Shown: positions 1-8,613, numbered from the stretch's first letter. The stretch is DNA of 64,000 bases from CAZJRQ01 sp964548535 (GCA_964548535.1 CAZJRQ010000001.1:124001-188000); one strand, 5' to 3'. A program made the numbers and translations. The notes: generated by a model not told the origin, from the sequence alone.

Positions 1-107
1 AGGAAATTGACAAATATGTGGCAAATCTTAAGTTGAATTTCTGGAATTTAGAAATCGACACTTTGTCTGACGAGCAAGAAAAATACCTGAATAGCTGGGA
101 ATGCTAA
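1..107 (+). CDS. ahcY: Adenosylhomocysteinase, C-terminal fragment (gene enters from outside the window)
   Basis: The frame open from base 3 to the TAA at 105-107 encodes about 34 residues. They end in the pattern IDTLSDEQEKYLNSW, which matches the conserved C-terminal tail of S-adenosylhomocysteine hydrolases, the segment that closes over the NAD cofactor of the neighbouring subunit. The family splits S-adenosylhomocysteine into adenosine and homocysteine in the methyl cycle. Only the tail is visible, so the assignment rests on a short motif. A strong terminator follows directly, so this is the last gene of its transcript. Confidence 0.72.
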   Translation, partial: EIDKYVANLKLNFWNLEIDTLSDEQEKYLNSWEC

Positions 108-110
108 TCA

Positions 111-148
111 AAAAAACAGGGCAGAAATTATCTGTCCTGTTTTTTAAT
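111..148 (+). terminator. Rho-independent terminator after the adenosylhomocysteinase gene
   Basis: An 11-bp stem (AACAGGGCAGA with TCTGTCCTGTT, one G-U pair) and a 5-nt loop are followed by a run of six T. It starts 4 bases after the stop codon. Confidence 0.85.
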
Positions 149-230
149 TAAATTTCTTTATTTTTCTTGTTTTAAAATGAGCTTTTCTGTGCAAATTATT
201 ATTAAGGAATATTTATTTGGAGGTGGAGAT

Positions 231-668
231 TTGCACAGCAGAGAATTGAAGTTTTTTACGCTATTTGTTATTGGTGCTTTAATATACGGTATGATTGAAA
301 TATCAGTCAGAGGATTTTCTCACATAACAATGGGCTTTTTGGGAGGCTCAACTCTGGTTGTAATTCATATTCTCAACGACCAGCGTCGAGAAGGCATGAA
401 TTATTTCATTCAAATAGCTATAGTTGCGTTATTTATTACATCAATTGAATTTTTAGCAGGGGAGATTCTAAACGTATGGCTTAAAATGAACATATGGGAT
501 TATTCTGATGTTCCGTTAAATTTTGACGGACAAATTTGTTTGCCATTTGTTATTCTATGGGGGGGGTTGGCTGTAATTGGAATAGCACTGGATGACTTTT
601 TGCGTTGGAAAATGTTTAGAGAAGATAAAAATTTTGATTATATTAAAACAAAACGGACCGCTATATAA
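231..668 (+). CDS. Small integral membrane protein of the PF06541 (putative ABC-transporter permease CmpB) family
   Basis: A 145-residue protein with about four hydrophobic segments. The C-terminal half carries WDYSDVPLNFDGQICL and then WGGLAVIG, the hallmark of the PF06541 family (formerly DUF1113) of Firmicute membrane proteins. The family was named for a supposed transporter role that is not established. I chose the TTG start at 231 because GGAGGTGG lies 4 bases upstream (219-226). An in-frame ATG at 177 has no ribosome binding site. The gene ends in a bidirectional terminator shared with the convergent cytidylyltransferase gene. No partner ATPase is nearby, so a transporter role is not supported here. 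Confidence 0.75.
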   Translation: MHSRELKFFTLFVIGALIYGMIEISVRGFSHITMGFLGGSTLVVIHILNDQRREGMNYFIQIAIVALFITSIEFLAGEILNVWLKMNIWDYSDVPLNFDGQICLPFVILWGGLAVIGIALDDFLRWKMFREDKNFDYIKTKRTAI

Positions 669-688
669 AGCAGTCCGTTTTGTTTTTA
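645..688. terminator. Bidirectional terminator between convergent genes
   Basis: AAAACAAAACGGAC pairs with GTCCGTTTTGTTTT around a 13-nt loop. With A runs on one side and T runs on the other it can end transcripts from both strands. It overlaps the last codons of both flanking genes. Confidence 0.85.
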
Positions 689-1381
689 TTCAATTACAGC
701 TTGTGCGATTTTCAAATCAAAAGGAGTTGTAATTTTAAAATTTGATACATCTCCATTTACAATATAAACCGGTATTTTCTTTGCAGTAAATATGCTGCAA
801 GTGTCTGTAAGAGATGATTTTTCATCATCTGTTAAAGTGTTGTAAGTTTCGATTAAGTACGAAATACTAAAGCTTTGCGGAGTTTGGGCGTGATACATTT
901 GTTTTCTCGGCGGTGTTTTTGTAATTACTGTATTATCACTGCTTTGCAAAATAGTATCAACCGCTGAAATTGCTGTTGTGCAAGCAGAATATCTTTTTGC
1001 TCCTTTAATATTATCTAGAATGATTTTTTCAGAAACAAAAGGTCTTACTGCATCATGCGTTAAAATAATATCATCATCACTAATACCAATATTTTCATTT
1101 ATGTAATTAATTATATTGAACACAGTAGAGTTTCTGTCAATTCCACCCTCAATTACACAAATGTTGTCGGTACTTTCTAGATGTTTCGATAAAAGGTCAT
1201 TTGTATATTCAATCCAATCAGGATGAACAGCAATGTAGATTTTATCAATTTTAGAAACTGAAAGAAATTTCAAAATTGCGTGTATGATGATTGGTTTGTC
1301 TTTAAGACATAAAAACTGTTTGGGGATATCAGTTCCCATTCGTGATCCAGTCCCGCCAGCAACTATACCTGCATAAATCAT
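686..1381 (-). CDS. ispD/tarI: IspD/TarI-family cytidylyltransferase
   Basis: A 231-residue CTP transferase with the N-terminal GGTGSRMG...PKQF nucleotide-binding loop, the central DDDIILTHDAVRPF motif and the MYHAQTPQSF motif. IspD makes 4-diphosphocytidyl-methylerythritol for isoprenoids; TarI makes CDP-ribitol for teichoic acid. The start MIYAGIVAGGTGSRMG, the VIEGGIDRN segment and the KITTPFDLK end look more like TarI to me. No ispF and no tar genes are adjacent, while dxs and ispA occur 50 kb away in the window. The role therefore stays open between the two. AGGAGG lies 7 bases before the ATG. It follows a PRPP synthetase-like gene but is separated from it by a terminator. Confidence 0.8.
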   Translation of the reverse strand: MIYAGIVAGGTGSRMGTDIPKQFLCLKDKPIIIHAILKFLSVSKIDKIYIAVHPDWIEYTNDLLSKHLESTDNICVIEGGIDRNSTVFNIINYINENIGISDDDIILTHDAVRPFVSEKIILDNIKGAKRYSACTTAISAVDTILQSSDNTVITKTPPRKQMYHAQTPQSFSISYLIETYNTLTDDEKSSLTDTCSIFTAKKIPVYIVNGDVSNFKITTPFDLKIAQAVIE

Positions 1382-1401
1382 AAAACAACCTCCTTTTTTC
1401 T

Positions 1402-1432
1402 ATAAAAACAGGGACGGATTATCCGCCCCTAA
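1402..1432 (-). terminator. Terminator between the PRPP synthetase-like gene and the cytidylyltransferase gene
   Basis: On the minus strand AGGGGCGGA pairs with TCCGTCCCT around a 3-base loop, followed by GTTTTTAT. It lies after the PRPP synthetase stop, so read-through may limit expression of the downstream cytidylyltransferase, for which I see no separate promoter. Confidence 0.75.
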
Positions 1433-1443
1433 TTTTAATAAAA

Positions 1444-2598
1444 CTATTTTTCAGTATTTCTTTCAAGCAAAGCTTGAATTTTTTCATGCGGATCAAGAAT
1501 ATTAGAAATTGATAGATCATGGTTAAGAGAAGCAATAAAGTATGCAATATACTTAGCACAATCAACCTCGTGGAACCAAGTTCTCTCTAGCAACTCAGGT
1601 GAACGATATGTTAAGTTTGTGCCAAACACACCATCAATAATTCCATCACTGTAAGCTTTATCAAAAGTTTCAAGACCGTTTGTAAATATAGCATAAGTTG
1701 CATAAGCAAAGATTCTTTTTGCTTTTCTCTTTTTAAGTTCAATTGCTATATCAAGCATTGATTCGCCAGAAGAAATTATATCATCAGCGATAAATACATC
1801 TTTGCCAGCAACATCATTACCAAGATATTCGTGAGCAACAATTGGATTACGTCCATTAACAACTACAGAATAATCACGGCGCTTATAGAACATTCCAAGA
1901 TCAACACCAAGAACTGATGCATAATACATGTTTCTATTAATAGCTCCTTCATCTGGTGAAACAATCATAAAATGATTTTTATCCAAATTCAAATCAGTTA
2001 TGTTTTTAAACATTGCTTTTAAAACTTGATAGGATGGCATAATATTATCAAATCCCATAAGTGGAACAGCATTTTGTACTCGTGGGTCGTGAGCATCAAA
2101 TGTTACAATGTTCTCAACTCCCATAGCTTCAAGCTCCTGCAAAGCAACAGCACAGTCAAGAGATTCACGATAATTTCTCCTATGCTGGCGGCCACCGTAA
2201 AGTGATGGCATAATTACATTAACTCTGCGAGCTTTACCGCTTGCTGCCTGAATAATTCTCTTAAGATCCTGAAAGTGGTCATCTGGTGACATTGCATTCT
2301 CTCTGCCAAAATAGTCGTAAGTGCAGCTATAGTTACCAACGTCACAAAGAATAAACAAATCGTTTCCTCTTACTGTTGACTTAATAAGTCCTTTACCATC
2401 GCCAGAAGAAAATCTAGGACAGTCAGTTTCAATTAAAAATGAATCAGCGTCAAAACCTTCTTGTCCCTTCCCCCATTTTACCAAATAATCGTTAATTTCC
2501 GCTCCAAGTTCACTCGCACCATCCATTGCTATAAGACCTAATGGCGCAACTCTCGTTTGTGTGTTATACAGAATTTTTCTAGTACTTGAACTCTTCAT
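1444..2598 (-). CDS. Ribose-phosphate pyrophosphokinase family protein
   Basis: A PRPP synthetase-like protein of 384 residues from the ATG at 2598. It shows the type I phosphoribosyltransferase fold signature of this family: FDAHDPRVQNA (the family's DLHxxQ-type region), IVSPDEGAINR and the PRPP-loop-like VFIADDIISSGESM. Known family members transfer pyrophosphate from ATP to ribose-5-phosphate for nucleotide, His and Trp synthesis. It is longer than the usual 310-320 residues, with an N-terminal extension and internal insertions, as in a divergent clostridial subfamily. Catalytic identity is therefore likely but not certain. An upstream in-frame ATG at 2610 falls inside a leader hairpin, so 2598 is preferred. 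Confidence 0.8.
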   Translation of the reverse strand: MKSSSTRKILYNTQTRVAPLGLIAMDGASELGAEINDYLVKWGKGQEGFDADSFLIETDCPRFSSGDGKGLIKSTVRGNDLFILCDVGNYSCTYDYFGRENAMSPDDHFQDLKRIIQAASGKARRVNVIMPSLYGGRQHRRNYRESLDCAVALQELEAMGVENIVTFDAHDPRVQNAVPLMGFDNIMPSYQVLKAMFKNITDLNLDKNHFMIVSPDEGAINRNMYYASVLGVDLGMFYKRRDYSVVVNGRNPIVAHEYLGNDVAGKDVFIADDIISSGESMLDIAIELKKRKAKRIFAYATYAIFTNGLETFDKAYSDGIIDGVFGTNLTYRSPELLERTWFHEVDCAKYIAYFIASLNHDLSISNILDPHEKIQALLERNTEK

Positions 2599-2604
2599 TC
2601 TTAT

Positions 2605-2661
2605 GCCCATGCTCCGAATTTACAAAAAATCACAAGAAAATTCAGCATGGGCTCGTCCCAC
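2605..2661 (-). promoter_or_regulatory. Leader hairpin element, copy 1 (before the PRPP synthetase-like gene)
   Basis: On the minus strand a GGACGAGCCCATGCTGAATT segment forms a hairpin: GCCCATGCT pairs perfectly with AGCATGGGC and GAATTT with AAATTC. The hairpin ends 6 bases before the preferred ATG. Very similar elements stand directly before spoIIIAD and era. The 3' arm covers the region where a ribosome would bind, so translational control is plausible. No known riboswitch class was recognised. An 8-codon upstream ORF (MKGGTSPC) overlaps the 5' arm. Confidence 0.5.
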
Positions 2662-2736
2662 CTTTCATTTAAAGTTATAGTTTCTTAAAACTTCATCCTC
2701 CGATAAAATAAATTATAACAAAACAAATATATTCTT

Positions 2737-2765
2737 ATTATACTTCATTTTTTCTATTTTTACAA
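2737..2765 (-). promoter_or_regulatory. Sigma-A type promoter of the PRPP synthetase-like gene
   Basis: On the minus strand TTGTAA (2760-2765) and TATAAT (2737-2742) are separated by 17 bases. Transcription from here would give a leader of about 130 nt that contains the hairpin element. Confidence 0.65.
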
Positions 2766-2917
2766 TACCTATCGTCAAAATTTAATATTATTTATGTTTT
2801 TATACAAAAATAATACAACTAATTTTCATCAATTTATACAACTATATTTTATTGCAACATTTTATTAGTGAATTGTTATAAAAATTATTTATAATAGTAA
2901 TTTAAATGTAAAAGCTA

Positions 2918-2946
2918 TTGCGTTTTATTGCAAATTGATATATAAT
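2918..2946 (+). promoter_or_regulatory. Probable sigma-A promoter of murD
   Basis: TTGCGT at 2918-2923 and TATAAT at 2941-2946 with a 17-base spacer. A second TATAAT at 2954-2959 has no good -35 partner. The site is about 85 bases before the murD start. Confidence 0.5.
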
Positions 2947-3031
2947 ATAATAGTATAATTGTGTTTATAATAATATATAAAATATAAAAGACAGTTCATT
3001 TTAATTTGCATAAAGTGAGGAGTAATTAATT

Positions 3032-4423
3032 ATGTCAAAAGCTCAAAATTTCTTTTCTGGTTTGAAAAACAAGCGCGTCGCTTTTATTGGTACTGGTGTT
3101 AGCCATACTGAGCTTATTAGAGTTTTTATTTCAAAAGGTATAAATGTTGTTATTTGTGATCAAAAGGATAAGGATCATTTTGACGCTGATTTGTATGAGC
3201 AGTTTTATGCTAGGGGAGTAGAGTTTTCGCTTGGTGAAAATTATCTTGATGAAATTTTTAACTGCGATGTCGTTTTTAGAACTCCTGGTATGTATTACAA
3301 TGATGAAACTCTTATAAAGGCGAGAAAATCTGGTATTGTGGTTACATCCGAAATGGAAGTTTTCTTTGATCTTTGCCCTTGTAAAATCTACGCTATCACT
3401 GGCTCTGACGGTAAAACTACTACTACTACCATTGTTAGCGAACTTTTGAAAGCTGAAGGCAAGCGTGTTCATCTTGGCGGAAATATTGGTAAGGCTTTGC
3501 TTCCTATAATCGAAACTATTTCTGACACTGATGTTGCGGTTGTTGAGCTTTCAAGCTTCCAGCTGATTTCTATGCGAGAATCTCCTGATATTGCAGCTAT
3601 TACTAATATAACTCCTAATCATCTAAATGTACATGGGAATATGGATGAATATATTGAGGCTAAGTGTAATTTGCTTTATCATCAAAACGCTTTTTCTAAG
3701 GCGATTTTAAGCTATGATAATGAGAGCACTAGAAATCTTAGCAGTTTAGTTCGTGGTGAGCTTTCATACTTCAGCCGTAAAGAAAAAGTTGAAAAGGGTA
3801 GTTTCCTTAACGACAACGGTATTCTTTGCTACAACGATTATGGCAATGTGACTGAAATTGTTGACATGAAAGATATTAAAATTCCTGGAATTCACAATGT
3901 CGAGAATTTCTTGACTGCTATCTCCATGACTTGGGGAGATGTTAATCCTGAAACTGTCAAAACTATTGCACAAGAATTTTCAGGCGTTGAGCATAGAATT
4001 GAGTTTGTTAGGGAAGTTAATGGTGTAAGATACTACAATAATTCAATTGCATCTAGCCCTACTCGAGTGCTTGCTTTCTTAAATTCGTTCGATCAAAAGC
4101 AGATTTTAATTCAAGGTGGTTCTGACAAGGGAATTTCGTTTGAACCTATGGCGACTCCAATTTGTGAAAAGGCTAAGCTTTTGATTTTAATGGGCGAAAC
4201 TGCTGATAAAATTCAGCAAGCAGTAGTGGGTTCAGATAAATATAAAGACAGTGGTTTGAAAATTATTCAAGTTAAAAATATGCAGGAGGCTGTTGAAACA
4301 GCTAACAAATTTGCTGTTGAAGGTGATATTGTTTCACTTTCACCAGCGTGTGCAAGCTTTGATATGTACAGAATGTTTGAGGACAGAGGAAATCACTTCA
4401 AGCATCTTGTAAATGAACTTTAG
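3032..4423 (+). CDS. murD: UDP-N-acetylmuramoyl-L-alanine--D-glutamate ligase
   Basis: Adds D-glutamate to UDP-MurNAc-L-alanine in the cytoplasm, the second amino-acid step of peptidoglycan precursor synthesis. The 463 residues show the N-terminal UDP-binding Rossmann fold (VAFIGTGVSH), the Mur-ligase P-loop GSDGKTTT at 124-131, the LSSFQL and NITPNHLNVH motifs of the central domain, and SPACASFDMYRMFEDRG near the C terminus, which is diagnostic for MurD. GAGGAG lies 11 bases before the ATG. It stands apart from any dcw cluster, with two M42 peptidase genes next downstream. Confidence 0.95.
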   Translation: MSKAQNFFSGLKNKRVAFIGTGVSHTELIRVFISKGINVVICDQKDKDHFDADLYEQFYARGVEFSLGENYLDEIFNCDVVFRTPGMYYNDETLIKARKSGIVVTSEMEVFFDLCPCKIYAITGSDGKTTTTTIVSELLKAEGKRVHLGGNIGKALLPIIETISDTDVAVVELSSFQLISMRESPDIAAITNITPNHLNVHGNMDEYIEAKCNLLYHQNAFSKAILSYDNESTRNLSSLVRGELSYFSRKEKVEKGSFLNDNGILCYNDYGNVTEIVDMKDIKIPGIHNVENFLTAISMTWGDVNPETVKTIAQEFSGVEHRIEFVREVNGVRYYNNSIASSPTRVLAFLNSFDQKQILIQGGSDKGISFEPMATPICEKAKLLILMGETADKIQQAVVGSDKYKDSGLKIIQVKNMQEAVETANKFAVEGDIVSLSPACASFDMYRMFEDRGNHFKHLVNEL

Positions 4424-4473
4424 TTTTAAAGCTTATATTTTGATATGAAAATATCATAGGAAGGGGATTTTGC

Positions 4474-5481
4474 ATGGACTTAAAATCAACTATATCTGAG
4501 CTTTGTGCAGGTCAGGGCGTATCTGGCAGTGAATTTTTAATTTCTGAAACTGCTGAGAATATGCTGAAAAAATATTGTAAAACAAGTACTGATTATTTCG
4601 GAAACGTTGTTGGAGAATTCGGCGAATTTTTAAAAGATAAACCAACTTTATTGCTTGACGCTCACATTGACGAAATTGGTATGATTGTAACTTATATTAC
4701 CAACGAAGGATTTTTAAAAGTTTCTAACTGCGGTGGAATTGACACACGAGTTTTGCTTGCACAAGAGGTTTCAGTTTATGGAAGTAAAGTAATCAAAGGA
4801 ATCGTAACATCAACTCCTCCTCATCTTGAAAAAGATAATACAATTGCACCTACATTTGAAAGTATCTTTATTGACATAGGAATGTCAAAAGAGCAGGCTG
4901 AGGAAATTGTTTCACTTGGAGACAGAGTTATTATTGAGAATGGTTTGATTAGCTTGCAAAATAATTTGGTTTCTTCAAAAGCATTAGATGACAGGTGCGG
5001 AGCAGCTGCTATTTTATATGCATTGGAACTTCTCAAGAATGTGGAAACAAAATATAATATTTTGGTTTTGTTTTCATCTCAAGAAGAGGTCGGAGAACGT
5101 GGTGCTAAAATTGCAGCATTTGACATTTATCCTGACATGGCTATTATTGTAGATGTATCGTTTGCGAAAATTAATGGCGAGTCAGAAATAAAATGCGGAA
5201 GACTCTCAGGCGGTCCTATGATTGGGGTTGCACCGTCACTATCTCGTGATTTATCAAGTCAGCTTATTGACACTGCAAAGAACTGTAATATACCATATCA
5301 AACGGAAGTTATGGACGGCTTAACTGGCACTAATTCAGATGTAATTGGAGTGACTAAAGGTGGCATTTTAACAGCAACCTTATCAATACCACTTAGATAT
5401 ATGCACACGCCGATTGAAACTATTGACATTTCTGATGTTGAGTCCGTGTCAATGCTTATTGCTGAGTTTTGCAAGACTTAG
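4474..5481 (+). CDS. M42 family metallopeptidase (first of a tandem pair)
   Basis: A 335-residue aminopeptidase of the M42 (glutamyl aminopeptidase / former 'cellulase M') family, which form large cytoplasmic dodecamers that trim peptides. Visible motifs are AHIDEIGM (metal His/Asp), ALDDRCG (bridging Asp), QEEVGERGA (catalytic Glu pair) and RYMHTPIE (metal His). At the third metal position it reads VDVSFA, which differs from the second copy. AAGGGG precedes the ATG. The two copies share the fold but differ clearly in sequence, which suggests an old duplication with different substrate preferences rather than a recent one. Confidence 0.88.
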   Translation: MDLKSTISELCAGQGVSGSEFLISETAENMLKKYCKTSTDYFGNVVGEFGEFLKDKPTLLLDAHIDEIGMIVTYITNEGFLKVSNCGGIDTRVLLAQEVSVYGSKVIKGIVTSTPPHLEKDNTIAPTFESIFIDIGMSKEQAEEIVSLGDRVIIENGLISLQNNLVSSKALDDRCGAAAILYALELLKNVETKYNILVLFSSQEEVGERGAKIAAFDIYPDMAIIVDVSFAKINGESEIKCGRLSGGPMIGVAPSLSRDLSSQLIDTAKNCNIPYQTEVMDGLTGTNSDVIGVTKGGILTATLSIPLRYMHTPIETIDISDVESVSMLIAEFCKT

Positions 5482-5529
5482 TTAAGGTTATCTCATGATA
5501 TTAATAAATAATGAGAGTGAGGAAATTGT

Positions 5530-6549
5530 ATGCTTGATGAATTAAAAAAGCTTTGTCTTTTAAATGGAATTTCTGGTGATGAAGCAGAGGTTGCAAATTA
5601 TATTTGTTCTCAGCTTGACGGTTTTGCTGAATATACTGTTGATAACTTAGGAAATGTTATTGCATTTAAAAAAGGCAAACAAAAGCCTAAGAACAAAATC
5701 ATGATTTCTGCTCACATGGACGAAGTGGGCATGATTATAAATTATATAAATAGTGACGGATCGTTGTCATTTTCAGCAGTTGGAGGAATTGATCCTAGAG
5801 TTGTGTTTGGCAGAAGAGTTACAGTTGGAAATAAAAATATTACTGGTGTAATCGGTGGCAGAGCAGTGCATAATCTTTCTGCTGATGAGCGAAAAAAATC
5901 AGTGAAATTTGACAGCATGACTATTGATATTGGCTGTACGGATAGAGAAGAAGCTGAAAAATTGGTTTCACTTGGTGACAGCGTTTGTTTTGATTCACAG
6001 TTCACTGAATTTGGTGATGGATTTATAAAAGCAAAGGCAATTGATGATCGTGCTGGATGTGCAATCATGCTTGAGCTGATTCGTAAAGATCTCCCTTTTG
6101 ATACTTATTTTACTTTTGTTGTTCAGGAGGAAATAGGACTTCGAGGATCAAAGGTTGCGTCTTATACAGTCGCACCTGATTATGCTATTGTTTTAGAATC
6201 TACTACTGCTGCTGATATTCCTAATGTTTCTGATGACAAAAAAGTTTGTAAGCTTAAATCTGGACCTGTAGTTTCATTTATGGACAGACGTACTATTTAC
6301 GATAAAGATTTGTACAATTTTGCATTTAGTATTGCTAAAGAGCTTGAAATTCCATGTCAGACTAAGACGGTAATTGCTGGTGGAAATGATGCTGGAGAAA
6401 TACATATTTCTCGTGGCGGAGTTAAAACTATTGCTATATCTCTGCCTTGCAGATATCTTCATTCACCGTCATGTGTAATACACAAAGATGATTATGAAAA
6501 CGCATATATTCTCACAAAAAATCTACTTGATAGGATATATAATAAATGA
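5530..6549 (+). CDS. M42 family metallopeptidase (second of a tandem pair)
   Basis: 339 residues with the full M42 signature: SAHMDEVGM, AIDDRAGC, QEEIGLRGS, VLESTTAADIP and RYLHSPSC. Members are cobalt- or zinc-dependent aminopeptidases. AGTGAGGAAATT before the ATG supplies the ribosome binding site. Its TGA overlaps the ATG of the acetyltransferase gene (ATGA), so the two are probably translationally coupled. Compared with copy 1, the third metal ligand is in an LEST context rather than VDVS. Confidence 0.9.
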   Translation: MLDELKKLCLLNGISGDEAEVANYICSQLDGFAEYTVDNLGNVIAFKKGKQKPKNKIMISAHMDEVGMIINYINSDGSLSFSAVGGIDPRVVFGRRVTVGNKNITGVIGGRAVHNLSADERKKSVKFDSMTIDIGCTDREEAEKLVSLGDSVCFDSQFTEFGDGFIKAKAIDDRAGCAIMLELIRKDLPFDTYFTFVVQEEIGLRGSKVASYTVAPDYAIVLESTTAADIPNVSDDKKVCKLKSGPVVSFMDRRTIYDKDLYNFAFSIAKELEIPCQTKTVIAGGNDAGEIHISRGGVKTIAISLPCRYLHSPSCVIHKDDYENAYILTKNLLDRIYNK

Positions 6550-7328
6550 TAAGGCAATGTAACTTTAAAAGCGAATTGTTATTAGAAAAACTTAAGTCTA
6601 ATAATTATTCTAGACGAATTAAATCGCATTTTGAGGCTTATGGTTTAAGCTATGATTTTTCTAGATTTTTCGTTGTTAGTGATGAATCAAATCTTGTAGG
6701 TTTGATTTCAATATTCAATTCTTCGCTAGTTATTTCAACTTATGAAAATATGATTTTGTCCGATAAAATTATTGAAGAAATTTCACACTTTACTTTAATG
6801 AACAAGCCTGCTTTAATTGAGCTTGATTGTATATATTCTGACAAAATGCTTGCTCATTTAGGATTTGAATATTCTTCTGATTTGAGAACTGAATTTGAGT
6901 TTGTTTCAAAGAGCAAAGATACTGAAATTTTGGTAGATACAAATCCTAAGCTCGATAATGTTTATGATATATTAAAAGGAAGTTTTCATGCGTTAGCTAA
7001 TTCATATGAATTATGGCTTACAGATACTTCTCACAGAATTCGCAGAGAACTTTCAAAAACCTTTTTGTATGAAGGCTGTACTACAGCTACTGTGCAATAT
7101 ATAATTGACAAAACTGTACTTATCGGACATGTTGCTACTACGCCCGAAAAACGCGGAAATTTTTATGCAAGAAAGCTTTTGTACTGGGTTGGTGAAGAGT
7201 ATGCTAAAAACGGATATAAAGTTAAGCTTTATGCTAGACCTAACAGAGTTAGTTATTATGATGAGATAGGCTTTAAAGAAATTGGAACTGATAAGGTTTT
7301 GGAAAGGACATTTATTGATGACAAATAA
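6546..7328 (+). CDS. GNAT family N-acetyltransferase
   Basis: 260 residues. The C-terminal half is a GNAT fold with the acetyl-CoA-binding stretch VATTPEKRGNFYARKLL and the closing NRVSYYDEIGFKEIG. The N-terminal half looks like a degenerate second lobe. The substrate cannot be read from the sequence. The start overlaps the upstream peptidase stop by 4 bases, and the 3' end overlaps the next gene by 11 bases, so it lies within an operon. An aminoacyl or peptide substrate would fit its neighbours but is only a guess. Confidence 0.8.
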   Translation: MIRQCNFKSELLLEKLKSNNYSRRIKSHFEAYGLSYDFSRFFVVSDESNLVGLISIFNSSLVISTYENMILSDKIIEEISHFTLMNKPALIELDCIYSDKMLAHLGFEYSSDLRTEFEFVSKSKDTEILVDTNPKLDNVYDILKGSFHALANSYELWLTDTSHRIRRELSKTFLYEGCTTATVQYIIDKTVLIGHVATTPEKRGNFYARKLLYWVGEEYAKNGYKVKLYARPNRVSYYDEIGFKEIGTDKVLERTFIDDK

Positions 7329-8589
7329 TTTTTTTGATATAGATGAAAGAATACTTGCACTTGCAGCACAATCTGAAAAAGAATGTACTGAGATGTTTGC
7401 AGAAATTGATGATATTGCTGAATATAACGGTCAAAAAGTTCTATCAGCTTTTATAAATAATCGTGTTAGCGAAGTTTGCCTAAAAGGCACTACTGGATAT
7501 GGATATGGAGATATCGGACGTGATACTCTTGACAAGGTTTTTGCTGAGTCTTTCGGAGGTGAAGATGCAATTGTGCGTCACACTTTTGCTAATGGCACTC
7601 ATGCTTTGTCAACAGCACTTTTTGGTGTTTTGCGTACTGGTGACACAATGTTTTCACTAGCTGGCAAGCCCTATGACACTATGGAAGAGGTTATTGGACT
7701 TCGTGGTGAGGCTGGAAAAGGTTCATTAAAAGATTTCGGAATTAATTATATACAGGCTGACTTGATTGATGAAAAAGAACCTGATTATCTGAAAATAAGC
7801 GAACTTGCTAAAAATGCTCAAGTTGCATATATTCAGCGTTCGAGAGGGTATTCACTTAGACCTTCTTTATCTGTTGAAATAATTGGCAAGATGGCACAGA
7901 CTGCTAAACTTGCTAATCCTGACATTATAGTGGTGGTAGACAACTGCTACGGTGAATTTGTTGAAAGACAAGAGCCTCTATCAGTTGGTGCTGATTTGAT
8001 CATCGGCTCACTTATAAAAAACCCTGGCGGTGCAATAGCATCAACTGGCGGATATATTTGCGGAAGAGCAGATCTAATTGAAAAATGTGCAGACCGATTA
8101 ACTTGTGTTGGCGTCGGCAAAGAAGTTGGCTGTAGCTTACAGCAAAACAGAGAGATGTATTTAGGATTTTTCCTTGCTCCTCAAACTGTTTCAGCGGCAC
8201 TTAAGACCTCTGTTTTTGCTTGCAAGTTCTTTGAAAAACAAGGGTATAAAACTCTTCCAGAAAGCTGGGAAACTAGAACTGATATCATCGCTTCGATTTT
8301 ACTTGAGAACGAGGAAAATCTTGTTGCTTTTTGTCAGGGAATCCAAAAAGGTTCTCCAGTTGACAGCTACGCACTTCCTGAGGCTTGGGACATGCCTGGT
8401 TATGACAGCAAGGTAATTATGGCGGCAGGCGCATTTACTATGGGTGCATCAATTGAACTTTCCGCAGACGCTCCTATAAGAGAGCCGTTTGCTGCATGGC
8501 TTCAAGGCGGAATTACATATCCTACTGGTAAAATGGGAGTTATGCTCGCGGCACAGGAGATGCTTAATAAAGGACTTATTAAAATATAA
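7318..8589 (+). CDS. Methionine gamma-lyase family protein (PF06838, 'aluminium resistance' type PLP enzyme)
   Basis: A PLP-dependent fold-type I enzyme of 423 residues. The motifs GTTGYGYGDIGRD, VRHTFANGTHAL and the Lys-bearing SLIKNPGGAIASTGGYICG are those of the PF06838 family (YnbB type), a cystathionine gamma-lyase relative whose natural substrate is not well defined. I place the start at the ATG at 7318 (MTNNFFDIDERI), preceded by GGAAAGGACA. A longer in-frame start at 7282 lacks a site. The gene overlaps the acetyltransferase stop by 11 bases. Confidence 0.85.
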   Translation: MTNNFFDIDERILALAAQSEKECTEMFAEIDDIAEYNGQKVLSAFINNRVSEVCLKGTTGYGYGDIGRDTLDKVFAESFGGEDAIVRHTFANGTHALSTALFGVLRTGDTMFSLAGKPYDTMEEVIGLRGEAGKGSLKDFGINYIQADLIDEKEPDYLKISELAKNAQVAYIQRSRGYSLRPSLSVEIIGKMAQTAKLANPDIIVVVDNCYGEFVERQEPLSVGADLIIGSLIKNPGGAIASTGGYICGRADLIEKCADRLTCVGVGKEVGCSLQQNREMYLGFFLAPQTVSAALKTSVFACKFFEKQGYKTLPESWETRTDIIASILLENEENLVAFCQGIQKGSPVDSYALPEAWDMPGYDSKVIMAAGAFTMGASIELSADAPIREPFAAWLQGGITYPTGKMGVMLAAQEMLNKGLIKI

Positions 8590-8613
8590 TTTATTTGAAA
8601 GGGAGAAAAAATC

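Larger units (their letters stand above)
2611..3031. other. Divergent intergenic region, PRPP synthetase-like gene / murD
   Basis: About 420 bases of very AT-rich DNA. It holds the leader hairpin and promoter for the minus-strand gene and a separate promoter for murD. The middle part (about 2770-2910) shows nothing else that I recognise. Confidence 0.6.

Noticed and set aside
2605..2661. Guanidine-II (mini-ykkC) riboswitch, suggested by GGGACGAG
   Set aside because: That class needs two short hairpins with ACGR loops. Here the GGACGAG lies at the foot of one long hairpin and the genes are unrelated to guanidine transport.
3131..3472. 113-codon minus-strand frame inside murD
   Set aside because: It lies wholly within the well-supported murD frame, lacks a ribosome site and encodes a low-complexity shadow sequence.
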